Shown piece after piece: positions 34,075-44,469 of a stretch of 64,000 nucleotides of DNA. Source of the stretch: Paralithodes platypus. Lineage: Eukaryota; Arthropoda; Malacostraca; Decapoda; Lithodidae. The notes under the pieces are model-generated. The model had not been told where the DNA came from, did not search any database, and saw only the letters and a program-made list of their open reading frames with translations. Within the stretch, counting starts at the first letter, position 1, and each line of letters begins with the position of its first letter. The stretch lies in contig CM064572.1 in NCBI GenBank assembly GCA_032716605.1, positions 42,209,397 to 42,273,396 of the forward strand. Direction: 5' to 3'. The translations under genes were made by a program, and so were the position numbers.

Positions 34075-35075
34075 TGTTTCACGCCCCAAAACCTCTCTCC
34101 TCACAATCAAAGACAAGTGTATCACCATACCATTCCGCCACACCCTTAAACACCCCTCCCCCATGCCCTTCAAACTCCGAAACCCCTCCCCTCACAATCA
34201 AAGGCTATAGGATCACCCTAATACCCTCAAAAGACTCCCCCCACCTCTTCTTCAGACCCTTCATCTTCCGTATTCCCTCCCCCTTACAATCAAAGACCAC
34301 TGGATCCCCTACTCACCCATTACAGTGCTCCTCGAAAGACTCCTCCCTCATTGACCCTCGAAATGCCCTTTCCTCACAATCAAAGACCACTTGACCACCC
34401 TAGCTCTCCCAGAAACACCCAACCACATTCACATTCACTCTCCAAGTCCCTCTCCTCGCAATCAAAGACCATATGACCACCCTAGCACACCCAGAAAGAC
34501 CCCACCACATTCACATTCACTCTCCAAGTCCCCTCCCCTCACAATCAAAGACCATGATACTCACAACCTACAGTGCACTTTCCAAGTCTCCTCTCTTTAC
34601 AATCAAAGACCACTGGATACCCCACAGTGTTCCTCGAAGGACACCTCTCTTCACAAAGACCACAAGACTACCCACATCCACAGCACCCCTTCCACACCCC
34701 TACCGTTCATCTTCCAATACCCCTCCCCTAACAATCAAAGACCAAAAAATCACCAACCTCCACACCACAAATCCCTCTTTCCCCCCACCCTCCAGCCTCT
34801 CCCCCCACAATCAAAGACCACAGAACCACCCACAACCATAGTACCCCATCCATACCCCTACTGTTCATCTTCCTAACCCCTTCCTCTAACAATCAAAGAC
34901 CAAATAATTTACAGACCAAAGAATTTATAGACCAGAGAATCACCAACCTTCACAGCACCTACCAAAAATCCCACTTTCCCCCCACCTTCCAGCCTCGCCC
35001 CTCACAATCAAAGACCACAGGACCACCCCAGCACCATCGCCCCCCTTCAGCCCTCGTCAGCCGCACAAAGGAGCC
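34075..35075. repeat. Degenerate C-rich minisatellite around ACAATCAAAGACCA
   Basis: The motif CTCACAATCAAAGACCA recurs about twelve times (near 34093, 34189, 34287, 34373, 34456, 34539, 34597, 34653, 34731, 34805, 34889, 35003), usually spaced 50-115 bp. Between copies lie CCCCTCCC-type spacers and CTTCATCTTCC. Low G on the plus strand creates long P/T/S-rich frames that I do not consider coding. Confidence 0.85.
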
Positions 35076-35690
35076 CCCTCGTCATCCTGCCACACACCCG
35101 CCACACAGAACACAGCTTCTTTTTCACCACATTTATAAAGCTAGAGATGTTTTTCCTTTCGCTCATTGCCAGTGAAGTTAACGATGACGCTAGTCTTAAG
35201 TTTATATTATTGTATTCAGTTTAGGAAGAACTTGCGCGGGTTATATGTTTAAATAATTCAAATGCACATTAATGGTAAAATAATCTATAGTCAGTTTCTT
35301 TTCAACTGACGGTAAATTGCAAAGTTCCCATCAAGGTGTTTCGGATATTTTGAAGATTGTTTATACTGCGCGTGATTATGCAGTGGCTAACTCATCTGAC
35401 TAGTCAACTATTAATTACAATCAACCAAACTCACAATTCATTGATATTAATTTTACTGTCATGCATACGATCACGGCGAGGAACAGAATTTTAAGAGCTT
35501 TAAGGGTTACCTTAAAAGGTTAACTATTATAGTAACTTTAAATACTCTTTTCAAACCAATATTAAGTTTACAGCATTGGGTTAATTACGTTACACCACAA
35601 GGTTTCATAGCGATCCTTCCTAACCTGCACAAAACTACCTAAAGATAACCAGATCGACTAAGCTGTGGAATAACTCCATAGAAGCTCCAA
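35076..35690. other. AT-rich DNA without recognisable feature
   Basis: No supported gene. Nothing in it matches the repeats seen elsewhere, apart from short TTAACC/GGTTAA motifs near 35510-35590. Confidence 0.4.
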
Positions 35691-35694
35691 AGGT

Positions 35695-35696
<2 letters not shown>

Positions 35697-35752
<56 letters not shown>

Positions 35753-35785
35753 ATATATATATACCGGTATGTGTGTGTGTGTGTT
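35697..35785. repeat. (TA)n and (GT)n microsatellites
   Basis: (TA)n at about 35697-35750, then TATACCGGTA and (GT)n to about 35784. Confidence 0.95.
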
Positions 35786-35892
35786 ATTGTTTGTTTTTCC
35801 TCCGACGCCGCACCGGAAGTTACGGCGGAAACACAAGAGTGCACCCTTTTCCGGTAACCCTTTACAGCCAATCTGGTTCTGGCAGTTTTTTT

Positions 35893-36321
35893 TTAACCCC
35901 TTGAGGATCTAATTCGTATTTTTAGATTATATTTTGATTATCATTAGACGATTTTGTGCAACTTAGGAAGGATATCAAGGAATTAAACCCCTTCTGTAAC
36001 GGCGACGTGTTTTTTTTTTTTTTTCATTTTAGCTATATTTAGAGGATTTTATTCATTTAAAAAAGGGCCTCAAGCAAGTAACAGTCTTCGAACTGTCTCA
36101 CTTAGCACGTTTTACTACCACATATCCTTCTTAAACTGCACAACATCGTTTAAATATCGCTAACACAAAAATAAAAAGACGTCGCAGGTACCGAAGGGGT
36201 TAAAGGGGTATACACTATTACACTTAACTATTTTGCTCCCATAAGTTCACCCAAAGCTGAATAAAATCGTCTACTGATAGCAAGAATATAGTCAAAACGC
36301 GTCATGATCCTCAATGGTTAA
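35893..36321. mobile_element. Family A MITE with a second family A MITE nested inside
   Basis: Outer copy: TTAACCCCTTGAGGATC at 35893 and GATCCTCAATGGTTAA ending at 36321. Inner copy: TTAAACCCCTTCTGTAACGG at 35983 and GTACCGAAGGGGTTAA ending at 36203. The inner is a different subfamily (ends carry GACGTC-type sequence, GGCGACGTG/GACGTCGC). TTAA frames both, so one jumped into the other's internal TTAA. Confidence 0.85.
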
Positions 36322-36479
36322 ATATAGTATTTTTACGATTTCTGCAACGCAAAATAATCTACTTATTATACTCTAATCTACTTTCCGCTTATTATACGCT
36401 AATAGTCTAATCAGTATGACCAGTCTAACATTTGTGATTCCCAATCTCTTGAAAATCAAGGAGGACTGGGGCAAACGGG

Positions 36480-36527
36480 CTGTACATTATTTACCCCTTA
36501 AATTCCTAGATATCCTTCCTATATATT
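36480..36527. mobile_element. Family A MITE fragment, left of a LINE insertion
   Basis: TTTACCCCTTAAATTCCTAG and ATATCCTTCCTATAT are the family A right half. It continues after the Jockey/I fragment, at 37251-37317, with AAAATCGTCTAATGCTGGCC. Confidence 0.6.
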
Positions 36528-37250
36528 TCCAATTGGGGCAGAGAAAACCTTGTTGCATTTAATGCTTCCAAAACCCAATGTCTCCATTTATCTACCCATC
36601 CGGAACTCCCAGCGGACTATCCCTTATTCTGTAACAATACAAAAATCAATCCTTCATCTTCTCTCAATATTCTTGGTGTCTCTTTTTCTTCAGCTCTCAC
36701 TTGGAAGGACCATATTACCAGTCTTGCTAAGGCACCCTCCCAGGAGTTGGGTGTGCTCAACCGCCTCAGGGGGTTCTTTATGCCTGCACAGCTTCTTGCT
36801 CTGTACAGGGGCATAGTGCGTCCTTGTATTGAGTATTGTTCACATGTGTGGGGAGGATCCTCTCACACTTCACTTCTAGACAAAGTATAAAGGAAGGCCT
36901 GTCGTATCATTAATTCCCGCCCACTCACCAAATCTTTGCAAACTCTCTCTCTTCGCCGTAATGTTGCAACTCTCTGGCTATTCTATCGCTACTACAATAA
37001 TCGGTGCTCCTCAGAGCTCTCCCAGTGTATACCACCTCCTCTACGTAGGGTACTGGTACTCGTTTTCCAACACAATTACACCCCTACTCTGTGCTACTCT
37101 CCAACCCAAGAGTGACACGTTACTCTCAGTCTTTCTTCTATGCAAAAGCTGAGCTCTGGATTTTGGCCCTGTCACTCTTTCAACTATGGGAGAGGTACTC
37201 GCTACAGGCAGTTCTGCTGTTTGTCTCCCTCACTCGCATAGACAAAAAAT
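36528..37250 (+). pseudogene. Jockey/I-type LINE fragment, copy 3
   Basis: Plus-strand version of the same fragment seen at 9399-10590: GTCTTGCTAAGGCACCCTCC, AGCTTCTTGCTCTGTACAGG (LLALYRG) and GCGTCCTTGTATTGAGTATT (VRPCIEY). It starts only about 300 bp upstream of LNRLRG. It has a stop shortly after the SHVWGG region (AGTATAAAGG) and internal deletions. It sits in the right half of a family A MITE. Confidence 0.8.
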
Positions 37251-37317
37251 ACGTATAAAATCGTCTAATGCTGGCCATACTAAATGTCAATCTGCGTCAA
37301 CATTATCAAGGGATTAA
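37251..37317. mobile_element. Family A MITE fragment, right of a LINE insertion
   Basis: ATAAAATCGTCTAATGCTGG, CATACTAAATGTCAATCTGC and CATTATCAAGGGATTAA close the MITE begun before 36528. Confidence 0.6.
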
Positions 37318-37773
37318 AGCTTTCATCATAACTAGAATGAGACTGAGATTTCTCATATTATTTGTATCATAATTGTATTCAATTTTGGCATCGATTGTTG
37401 ATATCAGACGGTCGATTGAGATAGAATTTACCCTTTTGACTTACCTTTTTCAATTGATAAAAGACTAAAAATGAAAGGCGAAAAAGGGACGGAGAGAGAA
37501 GGGATGGAAATTAAATCAACTAAAAAAAGAAGAGATAGCACTAAAGTTTAAAAAAAGCCAAAAAGAAAATAGAGAGGGGATGGGAGTTTAAGAAAAGAAA
37601 TGGCGTGGTGTTGTGGAAGTGAAGACAAGGGAAGGGGGGAGGGTCTGGTACATGGAGAAGGAGGGGGAACTATATGACAACAACAACAACAACAACAACA
37701 ATAGAGAGGAGGGGGAGCCAGTCTAAGAAAAGGCGGCGGGGATTTTTAACCTTCGCAAAAGGACAACATCCTT
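37318..37773. other. Purine-rich unassigned DNA with (CAA)n
   Basis: G/A-rich stretch from 37480 to 37675 and (CAA)n at about 37677-37701. No gene that I can support. Confidence 0.5.
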
Positions 37774-38162
37774 TTAAGGGGGGTCACCGTTTTTTGTTTT
37801 ATCTTTCTCTCCTTTTCTCTCTTTCTCTGACTTGTATCCATTTGGCCCCATTCAGCCAACGTTTTTAAGACGTTTATCCCCATCCAGGTGTCGATTTCTT
37901 CCTGGCGAGCGATAGCGAGCCAGCATTGTATGGAGAAATACGGCTTAGCCTGAGGCATTTTTCTATTGAAAAATTTACAAATTTAGCTAGTTGTCAAAAC
38001 AAACAAAATATATATGCTGGCTCGCTACCGCTCGCCAGCAAAATATTTACACCTTGATGGGGGTAAACGTAATAACACCGTAGGCTGAATGAGGCCGAAT
38101 GGATACAAGCCAAAGAGAGAAAAGGAGAGCGAGAGAAAACAAAGCCGGTGACCCCCCCCTAA
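37774..38162. mobile_element. Fold-back MITE of family B subtype (TTAAGGGGGGTCACCG)
   Basis: Begins TTAAGGGGGGTCACCG and ends CGGTGACCCCCCCCTAA. The two halves are inverted copies of each other (GGCGAGCGATAGCGAGCCAG against CTGGCTCGCTACCGCTCGCC; CCCCATTCAGCC against GGCTGAATGAGG). Confidence 0.85.
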
Positions 38163-38184
38163 TGTTATCCCTCTCAGTGCATGC

Positions 38185-38375
38185 AGACGCGTGAGGATCA
38201 CATGAATCAGCCTTAGGCCGAGACATTGTTTTACCGAAAAATGTACAAATTAATATAGAAGGGAGATCTTGAAGATGTGTGTATAAGCTTGATGGAGGCC
38301 TAGGGAGGAACTAAACAAATAATATAGAAGAATAAACAAATAAATAAATAACCCCTACCCCCTTATAAGTGAGTT
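38185..38375 (+). mobile_element. Family B MITE, 3' half
   Basis: GGCCGAGACATTGTTTTACC, GAAAAATGTACAAATTAA and GATGGAGGCCTAGGGAGG, then an AAATAAATAA tail. Confidence 0.65.
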
Positions 38376-38400
38376 CACGTGTCTTCCCTGTGTTATAGTG

Positions 38401-38788
38401 TTTAGGGGGCCCACCTCGCCTGTTTTCTCTTTCTCGCCCTCTGTCTTTGGGTTGTATCCATTCGGCACCATTCAGCCTACTGTTTTAAAACGTTTACCCC
38501 CATCCAGGTGTAAATATTTTCCTGGCGAACGGTAGCGAGCCAGCATATATATATATTTTTGTTTTGACAGCAAGCTAAATTTGTAAATTTTTCGATAGAC
38601 AATTGTCTCCGGCGAAGCCTAATTTCTCCATACAATGCTGGCTCGCTATCGCTCGCCAGGAAGAAATCGACACCTGGATGGGGATAAACGTCTTAAAACA
38701 GTTGGCTGAATGGGGCATAATGGATACAAGCCAGGGAAAGATAGAAAAGGAGAGATAGATAACAAAATAAACCGGTGACCCCCCTTAA
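38401..38788. mobile_element. Second fold-back MITE of the same subtype
   Basis: TTTAGGGGGCCCACC at the start and CGGTGACCCCCCTTAA at the end, with the same internal inverted blocks as 37774-38162, in mirrored order. Confidence 0.8.
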
Positions 38789-38819
38789 AAGGACCATTCA
38801 CTAACATAACCTTTCTCCA

Positions 38820-39135
38820 TTAACCCTCTCAGTATTAGAGGACGCCTTTCTTCGTTGTTTTAGTTATCGTTAGACGATTTTATACAGTTTAGAAAGGATG
38901 TCTAGGAATCAGAGAGTCAGAACTAACTCAATTCATTTACAACTCCCAAAACATTTTTCTAACTTGACTAAAATTGTCTAATAATAGTTAGACTAAAATT
39001 AAAAACAAAAATTACAGCGTCCAGAAATACTGTCAATCTACCCTCCAACTCCCAAAACATCTTCCAAATTTGCATAAAATCGTCTAATAAAAGCCAAATA
39101 CAAATATAAAACTGCGTCCTGAAATAATAATGAGT
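38820..39135. mobile_element. Family A MITE, compound copy
   Basis: TTAACCCTCTCAGTATTAG with GTTATCGTTAGACGATTTTA, then two successive right-half segments (AAAATTGTCTAATAATAG near 38970 and AAAATCGTCTAATAAAAGCC near 39080). Confidence 0.65.
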
Positions 39136-39146
39136 CCACCACGACA

Positions 39147-39691
39147 ATTGACCACTTGCGAGTTTCAGGCTATAAGGAAATTGGAGCCGTAAACATCAAT
39201 ATAGATCCAGGGTGTCAAACGAGAGCCGAGTCCATTTTGTCTTAGTCCTTATTATTGTACATGCAAAGATAAGATTGTGGTTTATAGTTCAAATTATGTC
39301 TTTGGAAGTGATAAAATGGCCACAATATATTTGTATTCCTTCAAGTTTCGAACAGAATTTCCCCGGTTTGACACCCTGTTAATAATAGAACAGAAATGCA
39401 ATAATAATGTCATAGGTTTCTGATGGATATAAAGTATTACTACATTGGCTTCACATATTTAGAAATGTGCTGTTGAATGCCTGTGTGCTTGCTTTTTGTG
39501 GGCAAACTATTAAATGTGTTCTTCTCCTGTCACCTTTTTTCCTTTTTCGTGTCTCCTGCTGATCCTCCCTACCCCTTTTGGTAGTAAGGGCTGGCTACTG
39601 ACTGACTGACTACGACTGTATTTTAGTTGTTAATTCTGCTAAATACCAATGTCTATATCTCTAATATAACCTGAAACTTGCAAGTGGTTAA
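39147..39691. mobile_element. TIR element of about 540 bp (CCACTTGCRAGTTTCAGG)
   Basis: Left end TTGACCACTTGCGAGTTTCA, right end (reverse complement) TTAACCACTTGCAAGTTTCA, about 27 bp of inverted repeat with few mismatches, flanked by TTGA/TTAA. Its interior holds the (ACTG)n-tailed 3' end at 39465-39612. No coding capacity. Confidence 0.65.
39465..39612 (+). mobile_element. LINE/SINE 3' end with (ACTG)n tail, copy 2
   Basis: GCTTTTTGTGGGCAAACTAT, GTGTTCTTCTCCTGTCACC, CTCCTGCTGATCCTCCCTAC and GGCTGGCTACTGACTGACTG. Inverted counterpart of 33500-33660. Confidence 0.6.
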
Positions 39692-39889
39692 CCCATACTG
39701 TAACGGTGACGTCGTTTTCATTTTACTCTGGCAACTATTAGATGAGTTTAGTAAGTTTAGGAAGGACCTCTAACCATTAATAGGCTACACACTATCTCAA
39801 TTAATCCTTATAGGTACCAAGCTTCATAAAATAGTCTAATAGTGGCCAGAATATAATGACAAGGACGTCACCGATACAGAGTGGGTTAA
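39688..39889. mobile_element. Family A MITE, GACGTC subfamily, intact
   Basis: TTAACCCATACTGTAACGGT with GACGTC at the left, GGACGTCACCGATACAGAG and TGGGTTAA at the right. 202 bp, with both TTAA ends perfect. Confidence 0.85.
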
Positions 39890-39961
39890 TATTGTGTCAG
39901 TTTCATGTCTTGGAAAAGTATATACATGAAAAAGGCCAAGCATATTTAAAACAAACAAATT

Positions 39962-40175
39962 CTGGACCCCTTTTCGCTCATTTATAGGCCTAGTAGTTTA
40001 GACATTTTAAGACGTTTGGTCCATTAGTTTGGCGATTTTAAGACCTTTCGACCCATTCCTATGTCAATATTAACACCTTTCATGTAGTTTAACTGTCGAG
40101 TTTTTTCCTGGCGAGCGAAAGCGAACCTGTAATTTGGGAGGTTTGATAGAAGTCTAGGGAGCAAGTAAATAAAAC
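39962..40175 (+). mobile_element. Family B MITE
   Basis: AGTTTGGCGATTTTAAGACC-like blocks, TCCTGGCGAGCGAAAGCGAA and AGTCTAGGGAGCAAG. It runs directly into the next family A copy. Confidence 0.65.
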
Positions 40176-40393
40176 CCTTAAATCCTTCTCTACCGGGGCC
40201 ACCCTTTTAACTTCCTTCTGGCTACTATTGGAAAATGTATTCAGTTTAACAAGGGCCTCCAGCCATTAACAAGCTTTGCACTATCACACTTAACCCTTTT
40301 TACTAACACAGATTCTTCTTAAGCTGAACAAAATCGTCTAAATGTACTATAATTCAAATATATAAAGACGTCGCCGGTACAAAAGGGGTTAGG
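40176..40393. mobile_element. Family A MITE, GACGTC subfamily
   Basis: AACCCTTAAATCCTTCTCTA with CCGGGGCCACCC on the left and AAAGACGTCGCCGGTACAAA followed by AGGGGTTAGG on the right. Centre CTTAACCCTTTTTACTAAC. Confidence 0.7.
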
Positions 40394-40920
40394 TTACTAC
40401 AGTATTACTTTGCCTTGACAAAACCCAATTTCGCAAGATTTTATAGGTAATATCCCTCTCTCTAGATATTACAAACATTATCGTCCAGATTTAGGGAATA
40501 CTATTGCATTTGACTCTACCTTGAACCCAAATACGGTTAGTTTATTTTATTCCGGAAGTGTGTCTTGCAGTCAAAGGGTTAAGGGAAGAAAGTCAGGGCA
40601 GGGGAGGAATATTTATGAGGGGAGAGAGAGAGAAAGCGAGAGTTAGTGAGAGTGGGAGCCTGTGAGAGAGAGAGTGTATGTGTGTGCGCATCCTCCCTTC
40701 ATCACTCCCTGCTCCCCCCCTACCCCCTCCCTCCCTCCCTGTGTCTGTTATCTCCACCACTCTCCCCGTCAGGTGAAGGTGAAGGTATTGAGGGATAAAC
40801 CTTTACAACGCCCCCCTCCCCCCCCCCCCCCTTATTCTTGGACCTGGGAGCACGGTCGACCCTCGTTATCGGCTCACCCACACAATTGTCACTAGGTGTT
40901 CGGTCACCAAGCTCATTTTC
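40394..40920. other. Unassigned DNA with purine- and pyrimidine-rich tracts
   Basis: (GA)-rich near 40610-40670, C-rich near 40700-40830. Short frames here lack recognisable domains. Confidence 0.5.
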
Positions 40921-40954
40921 TGCACGGCTCCAGATGGTTTGGGATTTTATAATA

Positions 40955-41325
40955 TTAGTTTATTCGGTTTATTTTTCACATTTCACATTTGTTTATTCGG
41001 GTTATTTGACATTTCATTTCACATTTGTTTATTCCGTTTATTGTTTACATTTCATTTCACATTTCACATTTGCTTATTCGGTATATTTTTTCACATTTCA
41101 GATTTCATTTCACATTTGATTATTCGGTAAATTTTTCAAATTTCACATATCATTTCACATTTGTTTATTTGGTATATTTGTTCACATTTCATAATTGTTT
41201 CATTTCACATTTGTTTATTCGGGTTATTTTTCACATTTCATTTCACATTTCACATTTGTTCATTCGGTATATTTGTTCACATTTAATTTCACATTTATTT
41301 ATTCGGTTTATTTTTCACATCTGGC
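40955..41325. repeat. Degenerate tandem array of TTCACATTTGTTTATTCGG
   Basis: About nine units of TTTATTCGGTTTATTTTTCA and CATTTCATTTCACATTTG with variable internal multiplication of CATTTCA. Almost no G outside TTCGG. The hydrophobic frames in all three phases are a by-product. Confidence 0.8.
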
Positions 41326-41327
41326 TT

Positions 41328-41480
41328 TAAGGAGGGATGGCTGGTTTTTCTGTACCCCCTTCTCCCTCGTCTTTAACCCCTTTAGTTTTGAGATTTTAGG
41401 ACGTTCGTTCAGTTAGTTTGGCAATATTGAGACCTTTCACCCCATTTCTTCGCCAATATTAAGACCTTTCGTGGATCATG
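41328..41480 (+). mobile_element. Family B MITE, 5' half, joined to a family A half
   Basis: TAAGGAGGGATGGCTGG, CTGTACCCCCTTCTCCCTCG and AATATTAAGACCTTTCGTGG, then directly ATCATGACGCATTTTGACAG of family A (41468-41660). Confidence 0.65.
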
Positions 41481-41660
41481 ACGCATTTTGACAGTTTATT
41501 CTGGCTATCATTAGACGATTGTATATAGCTTAGGGTGAACTGGAGGGAGCTAAAAAGTTAATTAAGTATTTACCCCTTTTATTCCCAGATATCCTTCCTA
41601 AATTACATAAAATCGTCTACTAATAACCATTGTTTTTTCCCTAGACGCCGTAAATCCCGT
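41468..41660. mobile_element. Family A MITE, degraded
   Basis: ATCATGACGCATTTTGACAG, CTGGCTATCATTAGACGATT on the left and AAAATCGTCTACTAATAACC on the right. Confidence 0.65.
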
Positions 41661-41854
41661 GAAGGAGAGACAATGAACATTAGGCGTATATCCAGAATTG
41701 CTAAGTAAAGTTGCCCGGGCTTGACATCTACCAATAAAATGTTCACAGAGCGGGTTTGACATCCCGACTCTTTGATCAGCTGCTGACGCTTTTCTAACTA
41801 TGTCACGGCTCGTGACATGATTACATGCGTCTTAGATCCTCAAGGCGTTAAATA

Positions 41855-42657
41855 ATAATTTTGGCAATTTATTCTGGCTATCATTACACAATGTTATAAA
41901 GCTTAAGAAGGATCTGTGAGAGTAAATAGGGTAAAGACTGCCAATCAACCTTTTGACTCCCATCAGCCCATACTAACCTGTTGAAAATGATGACGGGGTT
42001 TGACAGTTTACTCATGTTATCATTAAACGATTGTCTGTAAATTAGGAAGGTTATCTAGGCATCAGAGGGGCACTTCTAGACAAAGTAGAAAGGAAGGCCT
42101 GTCGTATCATTAATTCCCACCCACTCACCAACTCTCCGCAAACTCTCTTTCTCTCTGTCTTCGCTGCAATGTTGCATCTCTCTCGCTATTCTATCTCTAC
42201 TACAATTATCAGTACTCCTCAGAGCACTCCCAGTGTATACCACCTCCTCTACGTAGGGTATGTGGTACCCGTCTTGCAACACAATCCCACCCCTACTCTG
42301 TGCAACTCTACAACCCAAGAGTGAAACGTTACTCTCAGACTTTCTTTAATTCAACAGCTGAGCCTGGAAATCTCTCCCAGAATCTGTCTTTCCCTCCTCC
42401 TATGACTTAAATTGCTTCAAACTCCGTGTGTCCAGGCATTTTGACTCGAACGTCCCTTGATTTTGGCCCTGTCACTCTTTCAACTATAGGGGAGGCACTC
42501 GCTACAGGCAGTTCTGCCTTTTGTCTCCCTCACTCACATAGAACAAAAAATACTTTCTAGATTACCCTCTGAAATACATATACCCCTCCTAATCTGTATA
42601 AAATCGTCTGATAGCCAGAACATATGATCAAAACGCGTCATGTTCCTAAAGGGGCTA
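41855..42657. mobile_element. Family A MITE pair interrupted by Jockey/I LINE copy 4
   Basis: 41855-41960 is one left half (GGCTATCATTACACAATG). 41985-42066 is another (GATGACGGGGTTTGACAG, TATCATTAAACGATTG). The right half resumes after the LINE, at 42554-42657 (AAAATCGTCTGATAGCCAG, AAAACGCGTCATGTTCC). Confidence 0.65.
42067..42553 (+). pseudogene. Jockey/I-type LINE fragment, copy 4
   Basis: Starts inside the SSHTALLDKVERKAF region (GGCACTTCTAGACAAAGTAG) and runs through LRRNVASL-, SQCIPPPLRRV- and LPPSV-type sequence with several frameshifts to the usual end CTCCCTCACTCACATAG. The shortest of the four copies. Confidence 0.8.
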
Positions 42658-43087
42658 TTAACCCTTTCGCTGCGGGTGACGTTCCGGAACGTCCTGGCAA
42701 GTTACAGCAATTTCCAGGCTTTAAAAGCCTGTAAAAACTGTAAAAATCGAGTGTCAGTGGGCGGGAGCGTGAGGGGCCCACCTCCGACCCTCAGAGCACC
42801 GAGCGGCTCACTGAGCTAGGCTGTATCTCGCGCGGGTCTCTCTCTGTCTCTCTCACCAGTGTAGCCAAGCGAGCGAGTGTTACATAATAGCGGGGTTCCC
42901 GCATTTCACTGGCACCACTGCGGGTGAACCAGACCACGTACGGGGCCCGTTCTGGTGTCATTTTGAAGCTATTTTTGTCTAGTTTTCGGCAGAATACACT
43001 TAATTTAATGCAGATGCTTAATTTATCATTCAGGAGTGCCTGAATATGCCCTAAATAGCCCAAACATAGCCGCAGCCAAAGGGTTAA
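42658..43087. mobile_element. 422-bp TTAA-flanked element with GACGTTCCGGAACGTC palindrome
   Basis: TTAA at 42658-42661 and 43084-43087. Termini CCCTTTCGCTGCGG and (reverse complement) CCCTTTGGCTGCGG, one mismatch in 14. A perfect 16-bp palindrome GACGTTCCGGAACGTC sits at 42678-42693, close to the left end. CCC termini at TTAA fit piggyBac-type elements. The 90-codon minus frame inside has no recognisable domain. Confidence 0.8.
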
Positions 43088-43099
43088 GAATAAATAGTC

Positions 43100-43150
43100 T
43101 AATCTATCTATCTATCTATCTATATACCCAGGCCCAATCCCCATTTATTT
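43100..43150 (-). mobile_element. LINE 3' tail fragment with (GATA)n
   Basis: Minus strand: GGGGATTGGGCCTGGGTATA followed by (TAGA)n. The same 3' end closes the elements at 9250, 62400 and, inverted, at 61600. Confidence 0.6.
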
Positions 43151-43311
43151 TTCATTTTTTTATGATGGTCAGAAAACAGTGAAGCAACGCGTTCCTCAAT
43201 ACTGAAAGGATTAACTTTGCAACCCAGCTTCTCTTGGTCCCATAGCTTGGTAGCTCTGTCCCTCTTAGTAATTCTCTTGCTATCTTCCTCAGGCTTGGGA
43301 ATTGAAGGAGG

Positions 43312-43598
43312 CTAGTTGTTTTTTCTAGACCCCGTCTCCCTCATGTTTAGCTTTATTAATTTTAAGATGTTGAGACGTTTGCCCCATTAGTTTGTCGATG
43401 CTAAGACCTTTCATCCCATTTCCTTATCAATATCAAGACGTTTCGTGCCATTTAGATGTCATTTTTTCCCTGGTGTGCGATAGCGAGGCCGGGGCATTTT
43501 TCTATCTTATAATGTACAAATTTGTTTCGAAGGGGGATCTTAAGGATAATGTATTAAGCTTGATGGATATGTATGGAGGAAGCTAAAGCAATAATATA

Positions 43599-43638
<40 letters not shown>

Positions 43639-43665
43639 CATATAAATAAACCCTACCCCCTTCAG
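43312..43665 (+). mobile_element. Family B MITE
   Basis: CTCCCTCATGTTTAGC, TGCCCCATTAGTTTGTCGAT, GTGCCATTTAGATGTCATT, GGCCGGGGCATTTTTCTATC and AGCTTGATGGATATGTATGG, then (TA)n at about 43590-43632. Confidence 0.7.
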
Positions 43666-43794
43666 TCCTCTCTCCATTACTACATATCTTCCTAAACCTG
43701 GATCAGAAATTCGGAATCTGCTTCTGTTCTCCCTAACCCTCCAAGGGAGGAAGCATAATACTGTAGGGCTAGTGAGTGCATTGATGGATTTTGT

Positions 43795-43985
43795 TATAGG
43801 GGGCTAGGAATCCTGCTCCCCTTGGAAAATTCCTCTGCTAGACGAGACAGAGTACGGGGCGAGGGAACGCGGAAGTGGTCCCGGACCCTGAGAATTGGAA
43901 CTTTAAATGTTGTTTCTGCTCTGGCTCTGTCTCTAGTCAGCCACCTCCAGCTATGGGGCTGGGTATATATATATATATTGAGTAT
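43795..43985 (+). mobile_element. Internally deleted LINE, second copy
   Basis: CCTGCTCCCCTTGGAAAATT, GACGAGACAGAGTACGGGGC, GTGGTCCCGGACCCTGAG (frame RTLRIGTLNV, start of a LINE endonuclease) joined to TCTAGTCAGCCACCTCCAGC and TATGGGGCTGGGTATA, a LINE 3' end with (TA)n. Same design as 9003-9250. Confidence 0.65.
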
Positions 43986-44004
43986 ATAGCCACTAAATGT
44001 TTCT

Positions 44005-44059
44005 AATCTCTATATATTTCAATTCATACCAAGTCGAAGGATCCATATTCCAGAATACC

Positions 44060-44104
<45 letters not shown>

Positions 44105-44300
44105 TTCTAATCTCTTAGTGGCTCACGTGTATTTGTGATATATACTCAATATTTGTAACTTTCATGCTTGGTGGGTTAGAATTAAATGAAAATCAATTTC
44201 GGCCCGAGTTGCGTCGGGACACTCAGAAATCCTTGTATGGTATTCTGGAATATGGATCCTACGACTAGGTATGAATTGAAATATATTCGCCTAGTGGGTT
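44005..44300. repeat. Inverted repeat around a (TA)n core
   Basis: TTTCAATTCATACCAAGTCG, AAGGATCCATATTCCAGAAT on the left matches, inverted, ATTCTGGAATATGGATCCTA, CGACTAGGTATGAATTGAAA on the right. The arms enclose (TA)n at about 44061-44101 and CTCTTAGTGGCTCACG. Confidence 0.75.
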
Positions 44301-44343
44301 TCCCTTCTCCTTAACATAAATAGGATAGAGGGCTGAGTGTCTT

Positions 44344-44424
44344 TTAGACTGCCGTGGTGTAGTTGATTAAAGCGTCGGCTATCGTCCTGACGGTCGGCGG
44401 TTCGAACCCCACTGAGAGATTAGA

Positions 44425-44469
<45 letters not shown>

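Noticed and set aside
34074..34876. Proline/threonine-rich proteins of 106-161 codons
   Set aside because: By-products of the C-rich, G-poor minisatellite. The frames overlap in different phases and have no domain.
42791..43063. 90-codon minus-strand frame in the 422-bp element
   Set aside because: No recognisable motif, confined to a MITE with inverted ends. Too short for a transposase.
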